64,000 nt of DNA from the NCBI RefSeq assembly GCF_000754805.1, contig NZ_KN150731.1, forward strand, positions 434,001-498,000, given 5' to 3'. Source of the stretch: Yersinia frederiksenii ATCC 33641 (GTDB lineage Bacteria; Pseudomonadota; Gammaproteobacteria; Enterobacterales; Enterobacteriaceae). A program made the position numbers and the translations under genes. The notes beneath the pieces were generated by a model that saw only the letters and a program-made list of their open reading frames with translations, was not told the origin of the DNA and made no database searches. Below, piece after piece: positions 45,545-55,657 of the stretch (its first letter is position 1; each line of letters opens with the position of its first letter).

Positions 45545-48500
45545 TTAGAAGTTGTATTTAACCCCTAACATAACTGCGGTATCACTGTAGCCTTTATCGC
45601 CCAATTGCTGACCGACATTGCCCCAGACATTGAGTTGCTTGTTTAATTGCCCCTCGACACCCAGTTTCAGCTCACCAATATTTTTCGCACCGGCCTGTTT
45701 CACATCAATCGAGTTCATATTGGCACCGAAGTCTTTGGTATTGTGGATCCAGTTGGCTTCCACAAACGGCTGGAACTCACGATCCTTGCCATTATCACTT
45801 TCGTGGTGGCCTTTCATATAAGAACGAACCCCCAGACGCGTCTGGATATTACCGTCGCCCTGACCATTCACTTGAGTACCATTGGCTTCACGGTGCTCAT
45901 CAGCCTTCACCCCCATCCAGGTAATCTGCGCTTTCGGCTGGATAAAGTAGGTTTCATTTTTAGACTTGTTTTCACCAATCTTAAAGGTATAGCCGCTTTC
46001 AACCGAGGCGGTAATCCCCTTTGATTTGTACTCTTCAGAGACTAAACCTTCGCCCTGTACAGTATTGTTAAACCAGCTGTATTGCGCCCATCCATCCACA
46101 TACAATCCGGATTTGTCTTCGTTATTGGCGTACCAGGTGCTGTACACACCCGCGGTGTAACCATCAACAGAGCCATCAGACTGGTAACCGGATGTCGAAC
46201 GAGTGTTGTTTTTGCTGTTACCGTAACCCGCCATGACACCTAAATGTAATCGGTCGAGGTCATTGTTACTCCACTGGGCGATATCGCCACCCAATTGCAT
46301 CACATACCGGTTGCTTTGGGTTTTCAACTGACCACTGGTATCACGTGAACGGTTATGGCCACCTTCATTTCTCAGCCACATGCTGGTCACTTTCTGCTCG
46401 CCGGTCAGGGCGTCGATATATTGAGTTTCCCCTAAACGATCGTGCAAGCGGGTCACAAACATCGTGTTAGCGGCAGCCAGGTTAGCGGTATAACTGCCCG
46501 CTTCAGGACGTTTGGTTTCTTCACCCGGATTAACCGGACTTTCTGGATCAACCGGATTCTCAGGGTCAACCGGCAAATTACTCAAGCTGGTCAGGTACCA
46601 GTTAGTCGCGTTCTGCCCTACACCACGTACCAGAGAATAGTCATACGCCCCCGCTACAATACGGCCACTTTTGAAATCACCGTCTGACTGGCCGTTGACC
46701 TGAATCAGTTCAATACCATTTAGCGTTTTAGCCCCCAGACCACCGGCGTTATCCACACTCACATTGGTGGTTCCGCTGGTGTTGCCGTTGACTATCATGC
46801 TGTCCGTGGCGGAGTTGTCATCACCCAGTGCGGTGTTGAAATGCAGTAAACCGTTGTTACCAATATAGTTGCCATTCACCACTAATTGATTGCCGGTGGT
46901 GCCCGTGCCGTCACTGGTCTTGTTGCCGATAAAGACCGTGCCGCTGTTGGTTAAATCCGTCCCAACGGTAAATACGTTGCTGGCAGGTGCCAACCGACTC
47001 AGTACTGAAGTCACCGATGCCACCGGGTTACCGACAAATAAGGTTCCCTGATTATCAATTGCCCCCGCCACACCACCAAAGCCGCCCATAAAGGCACCGT
47101 TGGCAATATTGACTTGCTGGCTAGCCAGTGTCATTGGATCTGCACTGCTGCCCAAGATCAGGCCGCCCGCGTTAATGTCAGTTTGACCGGTATAGGCCGC
47201 AGACTGTGTTAACGATACCGTGCCAACACCATTCTTAGTCAGACTGCCGCTGCCGGTAACGTTATTTGCCAATGCCCAATGAGTGGCCGAGTTCAAGACT
47301 AATGAGCCGTTATTGGCAACAGCTGCAGTGCCTAAATTCGCGGCCTGAGAAACCGTTAACTGACTGGCATTATTGATATCAAACAGGCCGCTGAACTGGC
47401 TGTTATCACCACTGGCAGTAATATCGCTGCTATCTTGCAATACCACACTTCCGGTATCACTAATCGCATTAACCAACTGACCTGCCGCACCGGTCAATGT
47501 TAATAGACCGGCATTGATAATGTCGCCATTTCCCAGACCGGCGACATCGTTCAGTAACGCTTGTGCGCCACTGGCAATCGTAGTCACCGCGCTCAGGCCA
47601 CTGTTAGCGCCATTCACGGTCAGCACATCAGCGGCAATCGTCAACGCGCCGTTACCGGTGAGTTCACCGTCAGAAATACCGCCTTGACTCAGCGTCAGAC
47701 TGCCACCATTGAAGTTCAATGATGAACCGGCAGTACCGTTCAATTCACCCACTGTCTGGCTGTGGCCATCCATATCAAAAACAGTATCGGCTGCCAGAGA
47801 TAACAGAGACGTATTCCCCAGCACATTGTCATTGAGCATCTGCAAGGTTCCACTACGAACCTCAGTAGCGCCGGTGTAATCGTTGTCCAGATTAGACAGT
47901 GTCACGGTATTGCCTGCGCCAGTATCAATGGCCAGATCACCCATGCCGGTGATTTTGGCACTCAACTCTGCCGCCGGACCGGTTTTATTGGTGGCATACA
48001 GTGACAGCGCATCAGCACCGCTCCCCTGCAACTCAACTTGAGTCAGACCGTAACTCACATACAAACCATCGTTATTCACGCCACTGGTCAGGCGATAATC
48101 GTAAGTCCCTTTGGCGACAGTGGTGCCATTTTGGGCAATATCAGCCGTAGTGGCATCAGTAATGATATTGCCATACTGGTCTTTCAGCACCAGATTGCCG
48201 CCATTGCCCTGTACCGCTACATCACTTATTGCCAGTTGTAGCAGGGTATTGGCATCATCTTGTTCCATGATAGGTAATACCGGATTGACTGGCGTCTGGC
48301 TGTTGTCGACACTCTCAATATTCACCTCGACTGTACCGGTACCCAACAGGTCCATCTCATTGGTCGTGTGGATAGTGCTTTGCGCGACCGTTTCACCCGG
48401 TGTGCCGGTGTTAAATTTCGCGGTACCGCCGTCGAAAATTAGCCCGCCGATAGTCTGGACCCCGTCAGCGACCGTGGTGATGCTATCAGCACCCAGTTTC

Positions 48501-51500
48501 AGGCTGGCATTGACCAGTGCCGTGGTATTCTGTGCTGCCAGATCAAAAGTGGCATTGCCCAGAGCTAGCACTCCGTTAAAGGCATTCTGTGCTGCATTGG
48601 CGGTAAAGTTGAATGCATTACCTGCGGTATCAACACCGACCGTACCCAACCCATTCAACTTGCTGTTGAAATCGACGGCATTCAGGTTATTAACCTGCAA
48701 CAAACTGCCGTCGCCAAGGTTGAAACCGGTATTCGCATTGTCATCCTGAGCATTACCCAACGCCAGCAGGACATTATCCATTGTCAGTGTTGAGTTATTG
48801 ATCAGGTCGATGTAATCCATATTTTGGATGGCATCAACATTACTTAGGGTATAAAGCGAATTATCCAAAGTCAGTGTATCGGTACCCGTGCCACCATTCA
48901 GCGAACTGAATACGCCAGTATCAGCCAGTGTCAGGTCCCGCAGGATAAATTCGTCATCACCGCTGCCGGTGGTGAAATCAGTACCTTTACTGCCTTGCAT
49001 CAAGGTGACTGTGTTGTTTCCAGTCAATAAATTGACTTGACCGATAATGCTGCCGCTAGTTTGGTTAGTGAAGGCCACACCGTTCCCGGTATTGGTCACA
49101 ACCGCCTGTTGTGCTGCACTGCTGGCATGGATCGCGCCACTGTTAGTGAAACTGGTGACATAACCGTTGTTGATATCCACAACCGGGTTAGTAAGTGACT
49201 GTGATGTCAAGTTACCCGACTGCTCGACCTCACTGGTAGTGCCTTGCACAATCAGCGCGGCACCACCTGCGGCATCATTGACGTTCACACTGGCACCGGT
49301 TTTCAGATTCTGACTGGAATGAGTGACAATCCCTTTACCGGCAGCCGAATTGACATTAATCACCAGACCTGCGGAGTCAGACATATCCAGCGTATTATCG
49401 GTAATGGTGTTGCCAGTGTTGGCAAACAAAATACCGGTACCGCTGCCGTTAACATTGATGGTGCCCGAGTTGGTGGCCGCCATCGATGCGCCGGTGCGGA
49501 TGCCCGCGCCATTGCCCACGGTCAACGTGGTGTCTTTTAACTGAATACCTGAAATTTCGGCTTGGTTCTCAATAGCATTACCTGAACCGCCGGCAGTCAT
49601 GGTAATGGTTGCGCCATCGACAGTCAGTGCTGTGGCACCGGTATCTAGCAAGACACCGTGGGCTGTGCCGCCCGCTTTGGTTTCACCATTACCCGACAGA
49701 GTCAAACTGGCTCCAGCGCCCAATAAGAAAGCGGCGGTGCCATCAGTGGCATTAACAGTACCCGAGTTATTGACTGTCGAGTTGGCACCCTGAATATTTA
49801 CTGCGGTACCATTTACTGAGATCAGATTCTGGTTTGTCAGTATCCCGCCATCCACCAGCACACCCGTGCTGCCGGACTGAGTAAAATCGATGGTACCTTT
49901 GTGGATCAACTCACCGCCATTGCGGGCAATATAGCCATAAGCACCAGACGCGGTGTTGCCAGTGGTCAATACTGCAGAGCTGGTTAAGACAGATTTGCCG
50001 GTAGCGCCGGTCGCTATCCCATCCAAGCCGTAATAGTTGCCGTCAACGATACCGGCAGTGGCACCATCGCCACTGAGTGTCAGGCTAGCGTCGGCTGTGA
50101 TGATACCGGTCGCCCCACCTTCAACTTTCACCCCTGTAGCACCCTCACCTGAAAGCACCATATCTAGCGCACCAGAACTGAAGTTACTACCTGCACCTGT
50201 AACCTGAATCAGAGATGAATTCTGACCGGTTGCATTCATGGTCGAGGCCGTGGTTCCCGCAAAACTGGCTCCTTTATCAACACGATATAAGGTAGAGCCT
50301 TCGGTTGAAACCGTTTCATCACCACTGGCGGTATTATTGACGCTCGCACCCGCACCATAAATCAGGTATCCCACCTGCTTCTTACCTGACACAAATTCAA
50401 CCTGACCATTACCGGTAACGTTGATGGTACCTTTATCTTCAGCCACCACGCCAATAGCCCCATCGCCAGACAGATTTACCTGACCGGAAAGATTAGCGAC
50501 AGCACCGACACCGACGGCCTGAATACCGTAGTTGGCCAGATTGGTGGCAGCATCAAGTCCTTTATTGACATAAATGTTACCCGCATTCGTCGCGGCGCTG
50601 TTTGTCAGCACTTTCATACCAACGGTATTGATACCATTGATAATAATATCGCCGTTATTGAAGATATTAGTGGCATTTAAGCTGGAGGAAATACCGATAT
50701 TCTGTGCCGCGTTTTGTCCTGGCGTTGCACCCGCACCATTGAGCTCAATAGTGCCGTTCTGACTCACAGCTGTTCTGGCTCCTTGTGCGAGAATCGCGGT
50801 GGAGTTTTCAGTTTTACTGCCAATAACAATTTTACCACCTACATTATTGATAAATGTGGCGATATTGCTCAAATTCACAGTATCTTGAACTAATTTAACC
50901 GCATAAGATTCGGTTTTTATTGCCAGGTCAGTGACCACATCCGTTAATGAGCGCTGAGCTTGGCGACCAATATAGACAGAGCCATTATTTTCAAAGGTAG
51001 AGCCTTTCTGAACACTCACCCCTTCATTCAGATATCCGGCTGCAGGCGATGTATCGACAGTGGCAGCAATATTGATATTACCGTTATTGACGAAGGTCGA
51101 GGTGCCGTCGATGATGGCCGCGCGGGTATAAACACTGGCGCCACGTGACGCGGTATTAATCACACCATTGTTAGTGACTGAAGAGGTGCCATTAGCCAAA
51201 ATCGCGGTGTGACTGCCACTGGCAACATTCAGTGGTAATGTGGCGGTCGGTGTAGATTGGAAATCCAGCATATCAGGGTTAGTCCCTGCATCCAGCACCC
51301 CAGTGGCTTCATTAATAACCGTACTGTCAGTGGCAAAAATAATATTAGTGCCACGCACCGTGGCGGCAGCTGAACCTAAAATCCCGGCATTATTCAGTGT
51401 TGCACCGTCTTGTAGACGTACAACTGAAATATCAGTGTTAAAAGCTTGAATATTGGCATCAGACCCAATATTCACAATGGCATGCTGGCCATCACCATGA

Positions 51501-52615
51501 ATAAAGGCAACGCGAGTAGAATCGATAATATGATTTACAGCATCATTGGCATCAATCCCCATATCTAGATAGATCGGGGTAACTTTTGGTGAGGTATTAG
51601 AGCCGTTAGTGAAATAGGCTCGAGCCAGCTCGGCCTGGTAGCCTTTACTGTCCAGAACAATCGCGCCACTTTTAATACCGGCGATCAAATCATTGTTGTA
51701 TTTTTGAAAATCAGCAAAATTTTGAACATTTTGCGCACCTAAATAGGGACTGGTGAAAGCACCGGTAAAGTCATCAAGTACCGCATTGGCCACTGAGGTA
51801 CCGCTATCACGAATATTATTACTATTATTACCCAGATTAACGACTGTTTTAGAATTATAATTTAGTACAGTATTCTGCGATGAGGCATTATTCGAATCGA
51901 CATAGAACCCAGAAGAGGTAGTTGCTGCTGTCTCATTTTTTAAACCACCTTTAAGGATGGCGCTAAAATAATTCGTACTATCATTAACCCAACCCAGAGT
52001 TGTGCTACCAACATTGACCGTAAGATCACTGCTATCTTGCACATGGAATAAGTTACGATTCACATACTGACCATCCTCACCCACTGCGTAGGAGACTGGT
52101 ACCGTAAAATCAGCAAGTGGCTTAATTGACATCGCGGTGCTGCTAAATACATTAATAGTAATTAATGCGCCAGTTCCTTTGGGATCAAGGAAGGTTTCAG
52201 TAACCATGTCGCCTAAATTGAAAATATTTTTACTGATCAGATTCTCTGCACCATTGAGGAAGTTCCCCGCTGGAATATCGCCTAGCTTGCTGTTTTTAAA
52301 GCCAGCATCACCTCGGGCAATGTTACTAAAGCTCCCCGATAAAGTATTCGCGGTGCCTGTAAATGATTGTTCAAAATCAACTTCTGGCGTAAATACCGGA
52401 ACAGTAATATCTGCGGCAAAAGCAGAGCTAGCCCCTAAGGTCAACATTAAGGTTATAGCCATCTGACTTAAACAAGAAGGTGCCGTTAAACTTAGAGTAG
52501 CAGCGACAGTTCCTGAACAGCATGACTTGGTTTTTTTTCCTGACTTAGAAAACTCTGATGCAACATCGTAGCGACCTAAGGCACTATTCCAAATGACTCT
52601 AAATACTCGATTCAT
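45545..52615 (-). CDS. Classical (type Va) autotransporter, 2356 residues
   Basis: It begins with an extended signal region (MNRVFRVIWNSALGRYDVAS, the ESPR motif) and a hydrophobic core ending ASSAFAADI. The passenger of about 1950 residues is rich in Asn, Gly, Ser and Thr and consists of beta-helix-type repeats (GSGTGILFANTGN, GADSITTVADG). A Pro-rich linker (VDPENPVDPESPVNPGEE) leads to the beta-barrel (MWLRNEGGHNRSRDTSGQL, then GVMAGYGNSKNNT), which ends in VKYNF, with the terminal phenylalanine required for insertion. There is no obvious catalytic motif, so adhesion or aggregation is more likely than proteolysis. Confidence 0.94.
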   Translation of the reverse strand: MNRVFRVIWNSALGRYDVASEFSKSGKKTKSCCSGTVAATLSLTAPSCLSQMAITLMLTLGASSAFAADITVPVFTPEVDFEQSFTGTANTLSGSFSNIARGDAGFKNSKLGDIPAGNFLNGAENLISKNIFNLGDMVTETFLDPKGTGALITINVFSSTAMSIKPLADFTVPVSYAVGEDGQYVNRNLFHVQDSSDLTVNVGSTTLGWVNDSTNYFSAILKGGLKNETAATTSSGFYVDSNNASSQNTVLNYNSKTVVNLGNNSNNIRDSGTSVANAVLDDFTGAFTSPYLGAQNVQNFADFQKYNNDLIAGIKSGAIVLDSKGYQAELARAYFTNGSNTSPKVTPIYLDMGIDANDAVNHIIDSTRVAFIHGDGQHAIVNIGSDANIQAFNTDISVVRLQDGATLNNAGILGSAAATVRGTNIIFATDSTVINEATGVLDAGTNPDMLDFQSTPTATLPLNVASGSHTAILANGTSSVTNNGVINTASRGASVYTRAAIIDGTSTFVNNGNINIAATVDTSPAAGYLNEGVSVQKGSTFENNGSVYIGRQAQRSLTDVVTDLAIKTESYAVKLVQDTVNLSNIATFINNVGGKIVIGSKTENSTAILAQGARTAVSQNGTIELNGAGATPGQNAAQNIGISSSLNATNIFNNGDIIINGINTVGMKVLTNSAATNAGNIYVNKGLDAATNLANYGIQAVGVGAVANLSGQVNLSGDGAIGVVAEDKGTINVTGNGQVEFVSGKKQVGYLIYGAGASVNNTASGDETVSTEGSTLYRVDKGASFAGTTASTMNATGQNSSLIQVTGAGSNFSSGALDMVLSGEGATGVKVEGGATGIITADASLTLSGDGATAGIVDGNYYGLDGIATGATGKSVLTSSAVLTTGNTASGAYGYIARNGGELIHKGTIDFTQSGSTGVLVDGGILTNQNLISVNGTAVNIQGANSTVNNSGTVNATDGTAAFLLGAGASLTLSGNGETKAGGTAHGVLLDTGATALTVDGATITMTAGGSGNAIENQAEISGIQLKDTTLTVGNGAGIRTGASMAATNSGTINVNGSGTGILFANTGNTITDNTLDMSDSAGLVINVNSAAGKGIVTHSSQNLKTGASVNVNDAAGGAALIVQGTTSEVEQSGNLTSQSLTNPVVDINNGYVTSFTNSGAIHASSAAQQAVVTNTGNGVAFTNQTSGSIIGQVNLLTGNNTVTLMQGSKGTDFTTGSGDDEFILRDLTLADTGVFSSLNGGTGTDTLTLDNSLYTLSNVDAIQNMDYIDLINNSTLTMDNVLLALGNAQDDNANTGFNLGDGSLLQVNNLNAVDFNSKLNGLGTVGVDTAGNAFNFTANAAQNAFNGVLALGNATFDLAAQNTTALVNASLKLGADSITTVADGVQTIGGLIFDGGTAKFNTGTPGETVAQSTIHTTNEMDLLGTGTVEVNIESVDNSQTPVNPVLPIMEQDDANTLLQLAISDVAVQGNGGNLVLKDQYGNIITDATTADIAQNGTTVAKGTYDYRLTSGVNNDGLYVSYGLTQVELQGSGADALSLYATNKTGPAAELSAKITGMGDLAIDTGAGNTVTLSNLDNDYTGATEVRSGTLQMLNDNVLGNTSLLSLAADTVFDMDGHSQTVGELNGTAGSSLNFNGGSLTLSQGGISDGELTGNGALTIAADVLTVNGANSGLSAVTTIASGAQALLNDVAGLGNGDIINAGLLTLTGAAGQLVNAISDTGSVVLQDSSDITASGDNSQFSGLFDINNASQLTVSQAANLGTAAVANNGSLVLNSATHWALANNVTGSGSLTKNGVGTVSLTQSAAYTGQTDINAGGLILGSSADPMTLASQQVNIANGAFMGGFGGVAGAIDNQGTLFVGNPVASVTSVLSRLAPASNVFTVGTDLTNSGTVFIGNKTSDGTGTTGNQLVVNGNYIGNNGLLHFNTALGDDNSATDSMIVNGNTSGTTNVSVDNAGGLGAKTLNGIELIQVNGQSDGDFKSGRIVAGAYDYSLVRGVGQNATNWYLTSLSNLPVDPENPVDPESPVNPGEETKRPEAGSYTANLAAANTMFVTRLHDRLGETQYIDALTGEQKVTSMWLRNEGGHNRSRDTSGQLKTQSNRYVMQLGGDIAQWSNNDLDRLHLGVMAGYGNSKNNTRSTSGYQSDGSVDGYTAGVYSTWYANNEDKSGLYVDGWAQYSWFNNTVQGEGLVSEEYKSKGITASVESGYTFKIGENKSKNETYFIQPKAQITWMGVKADEHREANGTQVNGQGDGNIQTRLGVRSYMKGHHESDNGKDREFQPFVEANWIHNTKDFGANMNSIDVKQAGAKNIGELKLGVEGQLNKQLNVWGNVGQQLGDKGYSDTAVMLGVKYNF

Positions 52616-53673
52616 AAGACTCTCAACTTTATCTCTATAAATGGATTGTAATTAACGAGCAATATCCTTACTTGAATAGAAAGTAATTAACCTGGCAAGC
52701 CTCCACTGATAAATGGCTTAACTCTGACATTGCATCATTAATTAAATTATAAACGTACAAGATCATACATATATATAGGAGCTGAGGACAAAATGCGTAG
52801 GAGTAATCCTACAAATCATGAGCTCTCGATTTATTACACATATATATCAATGGATTATGCACAAAAACAGCATAGGAATTATCTTGTATGGACGTATTAG
52901 CCATATATAAGACACTTCCAATTTTCTATTTATCTTAGTGACTCTCTATAGGTATTCATCAAGAAGAAAACAAAGGGAAATACTCTCAACAAAAAAACAG
53001 CAGCAAGTACTTGTTGGTGAAGCACTTTTATTTATCATCGCAGATGTAAATTCTGAGAGCATTTTTAATGAAAACTGCACAATTATACACAAAAAATGAA
53101 TTTATTGTGTTTTATGATCGCAATTTTGATAAATGCGACATATAAATCTAATCGATGAAAAATAAACATATTTTATAGGATATTATTCTATTTAAGTGTT
53201 TGATGCTTAGAATAAAAGATCGTCAAATTAAAATGATATGAAATAAGGTATATTTACAATTAAATTTTCATTGGATGTGTCTTAAAAAATAATGACAGAT
53301 AAAAAACATTAAATAGGCAAATAAATAATAAGTTAATTATTGTTGAGAATTTAGTTTAGCGAGCATGAAAATACACTTAACCGTTAAAAATAACGAGTCA
53401 TTCATAGCGGGCCGCTACAAAATAGCATTTAAAAGCAGATAAATAGGTGAGTGATATCTTTATTTGTAGAGGATAGATTATTGAGGTGATACCCATTAAC
53501 CGAATGTGGGATTGACTCTAATAACGATGTGCCATACAAAATATAAAAATAGCAGCATAAGAATAGCTATTAGAATGGGTCTAAGAGGGGGCGGGTAAAC
53601 GAGTTGGATACGGGTATTTCACAAAGTAACTGATACCGTATCCAACAATTGCGAATATCTAGCGAGATGAAGC
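52616..53673. other. 1-kb AT-rich gap upstream of the autotransporter
   Basis: It contains the autotransporter promoter region and the boundary to the backbone gene yciO. Very AT-rich (especially 53040-53360), with no coding frame. No sequence matching the 18-bp att core was found at this end. Confidence 0.5.
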
Positions 53674-54294
53674 TTAGCGGAATGGGGTGGCGTCCCCCGC
53701 TCCTTCACGGATAACTTCAGGTGACGAATCAGTCAAGTCAATAACCGTTGTCGGTTGCTGGCCTAATGAGCCACCGTGAATGATTAAATCCACTTGTTTG
53801 CCCAAGTGTTCTTTGATCTCTTCAGGATCTGATTCAGCGAAATCATTACCAGGCAACATTAAGGTGGTCGACATCAATGGCTCACCCAATACATCCAGCA
53901 GAGCCAGAGCGATAGGGTTAGAGGGGACACGCAGACCAATAGTTTTACGTTTGTCATTCATCAAACGCCGGGGCACTTCTTTGGTCGCTTTTAAAATAAA
54001 GGTGTAATTGCCGGGGGTATTATTTTTGATCAACCGAAATGCCGAGTTATCGACATAGGCGTAAGTCGACAGTTCGGATAAATCACGACATACCAAGGTA
54101 AAATTATGATTGCCATCCAACTGACGAATACGACAAATACGCTCCATTGCCGATTTGTCTTCTAAACGGCAACCAAGGGCATAACCGGAATCTGTCGGAT
54201 AGACAACAACCCCCCCCTTACGCAACACATCAACGCTTTGGTTGATCAGCCGTGGCTGTGGGTTTTCCGGGTGAATATAAAAAAACTGACTCAT
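53674..54294 (-). CDS. yciO: YciO (Sua5/YrdC family)
   Basis: A 206-residue protein of the threonylcarbamoyl-AMP synthase fold (YrdC/Sua5/YciO). VVYPTDSGYALGC and KRKTIGLRVPSNPIALALL are family signatures. YciO itself is not the essential YrdC enzyme, and its cellular role is not settled. It lies just downstream of rnm on the same strand, twelve bases apart, as in E. coli. Confidence 0.94.
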   Translation of the reverse strand: MSQFFYIHPENPQPRLINQSVDVLRKGGVVVYPTDSGYALGCRLEDKSAMERICRIRQLDGNHNFTLVCRDLSELSTYAYVDNSAFRLIKNNTPGNYTFILKATKEVPRRLMNDKRKTIGLRVPSNPIALALLDVLGEPLMSTTLMLPGNDFAESDPEEIKEHLGKQVDLIIHGGSLGQQPTTVIDLTDSSPEVIREGAGDATPFR

Positions 54295-54306
54295 GACTTT
54301 ACCTCA

Positions 54307-55251
54307 TCATTCAACATTCGAGTTGGCTGGCTCTGTAGGCCAATCACGCCATACCGGCTCCACCCCAGCGGGCAGCCACAATTTGCGGCCTAGCTCAATC
54401 CAAGAACAAGGTTGATGGAAATCAGACCCTTGGGATGCAAGTAAATTATAATCGCGCGCATATTGGGCAAGCTGTGCTCGTTCGTGGGGGGCTTGCTGGC
54501 ATTGAGCAACCTCCATGGCATCGCCGCCAAACTCGGCAAAATGAGCCAATAGCCGTTTCAACCATTTGGCGGTTAAATCATAACGACCAGGATGCGCCAG
54601 TACCGCTTGCCCACCAGATTGCTTAATTGCATCAATAGCTTGTTCTATTGTACACCATTGCGCGGGAACATAACCGGTCTTGCCTTTGGCTAAATATTTT
54701 TTAAAAACCTGCCCAACATTGCTGGCCAGTCCTAGCTCAACTAAATAGCGAGCAAAATGCCCACGGGTAACCTGACCACCACTCGCCAGCCGGTTAGCCC
54801 CTTCCCAGGCATCTGGAATACGTGCTTTTGCCAGACGAGCGCTTATCTCCTGCGCGCGAATATAGCGATGATGAGATTGTTCACTCAGCAGCTGGCAAAT
54901 ACTGTCATGATGAATATCAATGCCGAGTCCCACAATATGGATTTCATGGTTTTCCCATAAAGTAGAAATTTCAACGCCGGGGATAAGCCGTAATGCCAGT
55001 TGCTGCTGCGCAATAGTCGCTGCCGCTTCTGCTAATCCCGCCGTCGTATCGTGATCGGTGATAGCCAAAACCCCCACCCGCATCTGCGCTGCTCTTATCA
55101 CTAGCGCCGCTGGCGTCAACGAGCCGTCCGATGCCGTGGTATGGCTATGCAAATCATAGAGTGTAAATGCCGTTGAACCAGCGACGGGATCAGGTAAATC
55201 AGCCGGACCCGATAAGGTGGCGTTATCAGATAAAACGAGTTTATTTGTCAA
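54307..55251 (-). CDS. rnm: PHP-domain 5'-3' exoribonuclease/phosphoesterase (RNase AM)
   Basis: A 314-residue PHP-family enzyme (formerly YciV). The metal-binding motifs are clear: LYDLHSHTTASDG, LAITDHDTT, PGVEIST, AVLAHPGRYDL and the late GSDFHQP. E. coli Rnm trims 5' ends of rRNA and acts on short nucleotides. The start is uncertain: homology to E. coli begins at LYDLHSHT; I chose a TTG at 55251, but the frame stays open to a GTG at 55347. It is divergent from the trp promoter and precedes yciO. Confidence 0.9.
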   Translation of the reverse strand: MTNKLVLSDNATLSGPADLPDPVAGSTAFTLYDLHSHTTASDGSLTPAALVIRAAQMRVGVLAITDHDTTAGLAEAAATIAQQQLALRLIPGVEISTLWENHEIHIVGLGIDIHHDSICQLLSEQSHHRYIRAQEISARLAKARIPDAWEGANRLASGGQVTRGHFARYLVELGLASNVGQVFKKYLAKGKTGYVPAQWCTIEQAIDAIKQSGGQAVLAHPGRYDLTAKWLKRLLAHFAEFGGDAMEVAQCQQAPHERAQLAQYARDYNLLASQGSDFHQPCSWIELGRKLWLPAGVEPVWRDWPTEPANSNVE

Positions 55252-55391
55252 AACGGTCTTATTAACCAAAACAAAAATCCAGAGAAAACGTGGTTGAGTA
55301 TGATACCTGCTAATAAGATTTTTACGCACCTTAATTGAAACTCGCACACGTCAGCCGCGCAAAGCAGATAAAAAAACAATCATTCAGGGGG

Positions 55392-55430
55392 TTGACATTC
55401 ACCTCGCGAACCAGTTAACTAGTACACAAG
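55392..55430 (+). promoter_or_regulatory. trp promoter and TrpR operator
   Basis: TTGACA (55392-55397) and TTAACT (55415-55420) are separated by 17 bases. The operator dyad AACCAGTTAACTAGTACAC overlaps the -10 box. Sequence and spacing match the E. coli trp promoter almost exactly, so TrpR with tryptophan should repress here. Confidence 0.93.
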
Positions 55431-55489
55431 TTCACGGGGCACTAAATTGATGTTCCCAAATAAAGCAATCTTAGAGAGTAGTGACTGAA

Positions 55490-55552
55490 ATGAAAACTTC
55501 CCTGATTTCCTTACTGCGTTGGTGGCACATCTCCCTCACTCGGGCGATGTAA
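55490..55552 (+). CDS. trpL: trp operon leader peptide
   Basis: A 20-residue leader: MKTSLISLLRWWHISLTRAM. The two adjacent tryptophan codons (residues 11 and 12) sense charged tRNA-Trp. It lies between the trp promoter and the attenuator, as in E. coli, and is too short for routine gene calling. Confidence 0.93.
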   Translation: MKTSLISLLRWWHISLTRAM

Positions 55553-55591
55553 TCACGCATATCAGTCATCAGACAGTGCAGATTGCTTCAG

Positions 55592-55613
55592 CCCGCTAAT
55601 AGCGGGTTTTTTT
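55592..55613 (+). terminator. trp attenuator
   Basis: The stem CCCGCT / AGCGGG with the loop AAT is followed by seven T residues, 39 bases after the leader peptide stop. It forms when the ribosome does not stall at the Trp codons, ending transcription before trpE. Confidence 0.93.
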
Positions 55614-55657
55614 ATGGACAAATTTTGGCGAAATCACTTTTTCAGGATCAACAAATA

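Noticed and set aside
45618-52466. Plus-strand open frames across the autotransporter gene
   Set aside because: Antisense shadows of a long minus-strand gene with biased composition; none shows a recognisable domain.
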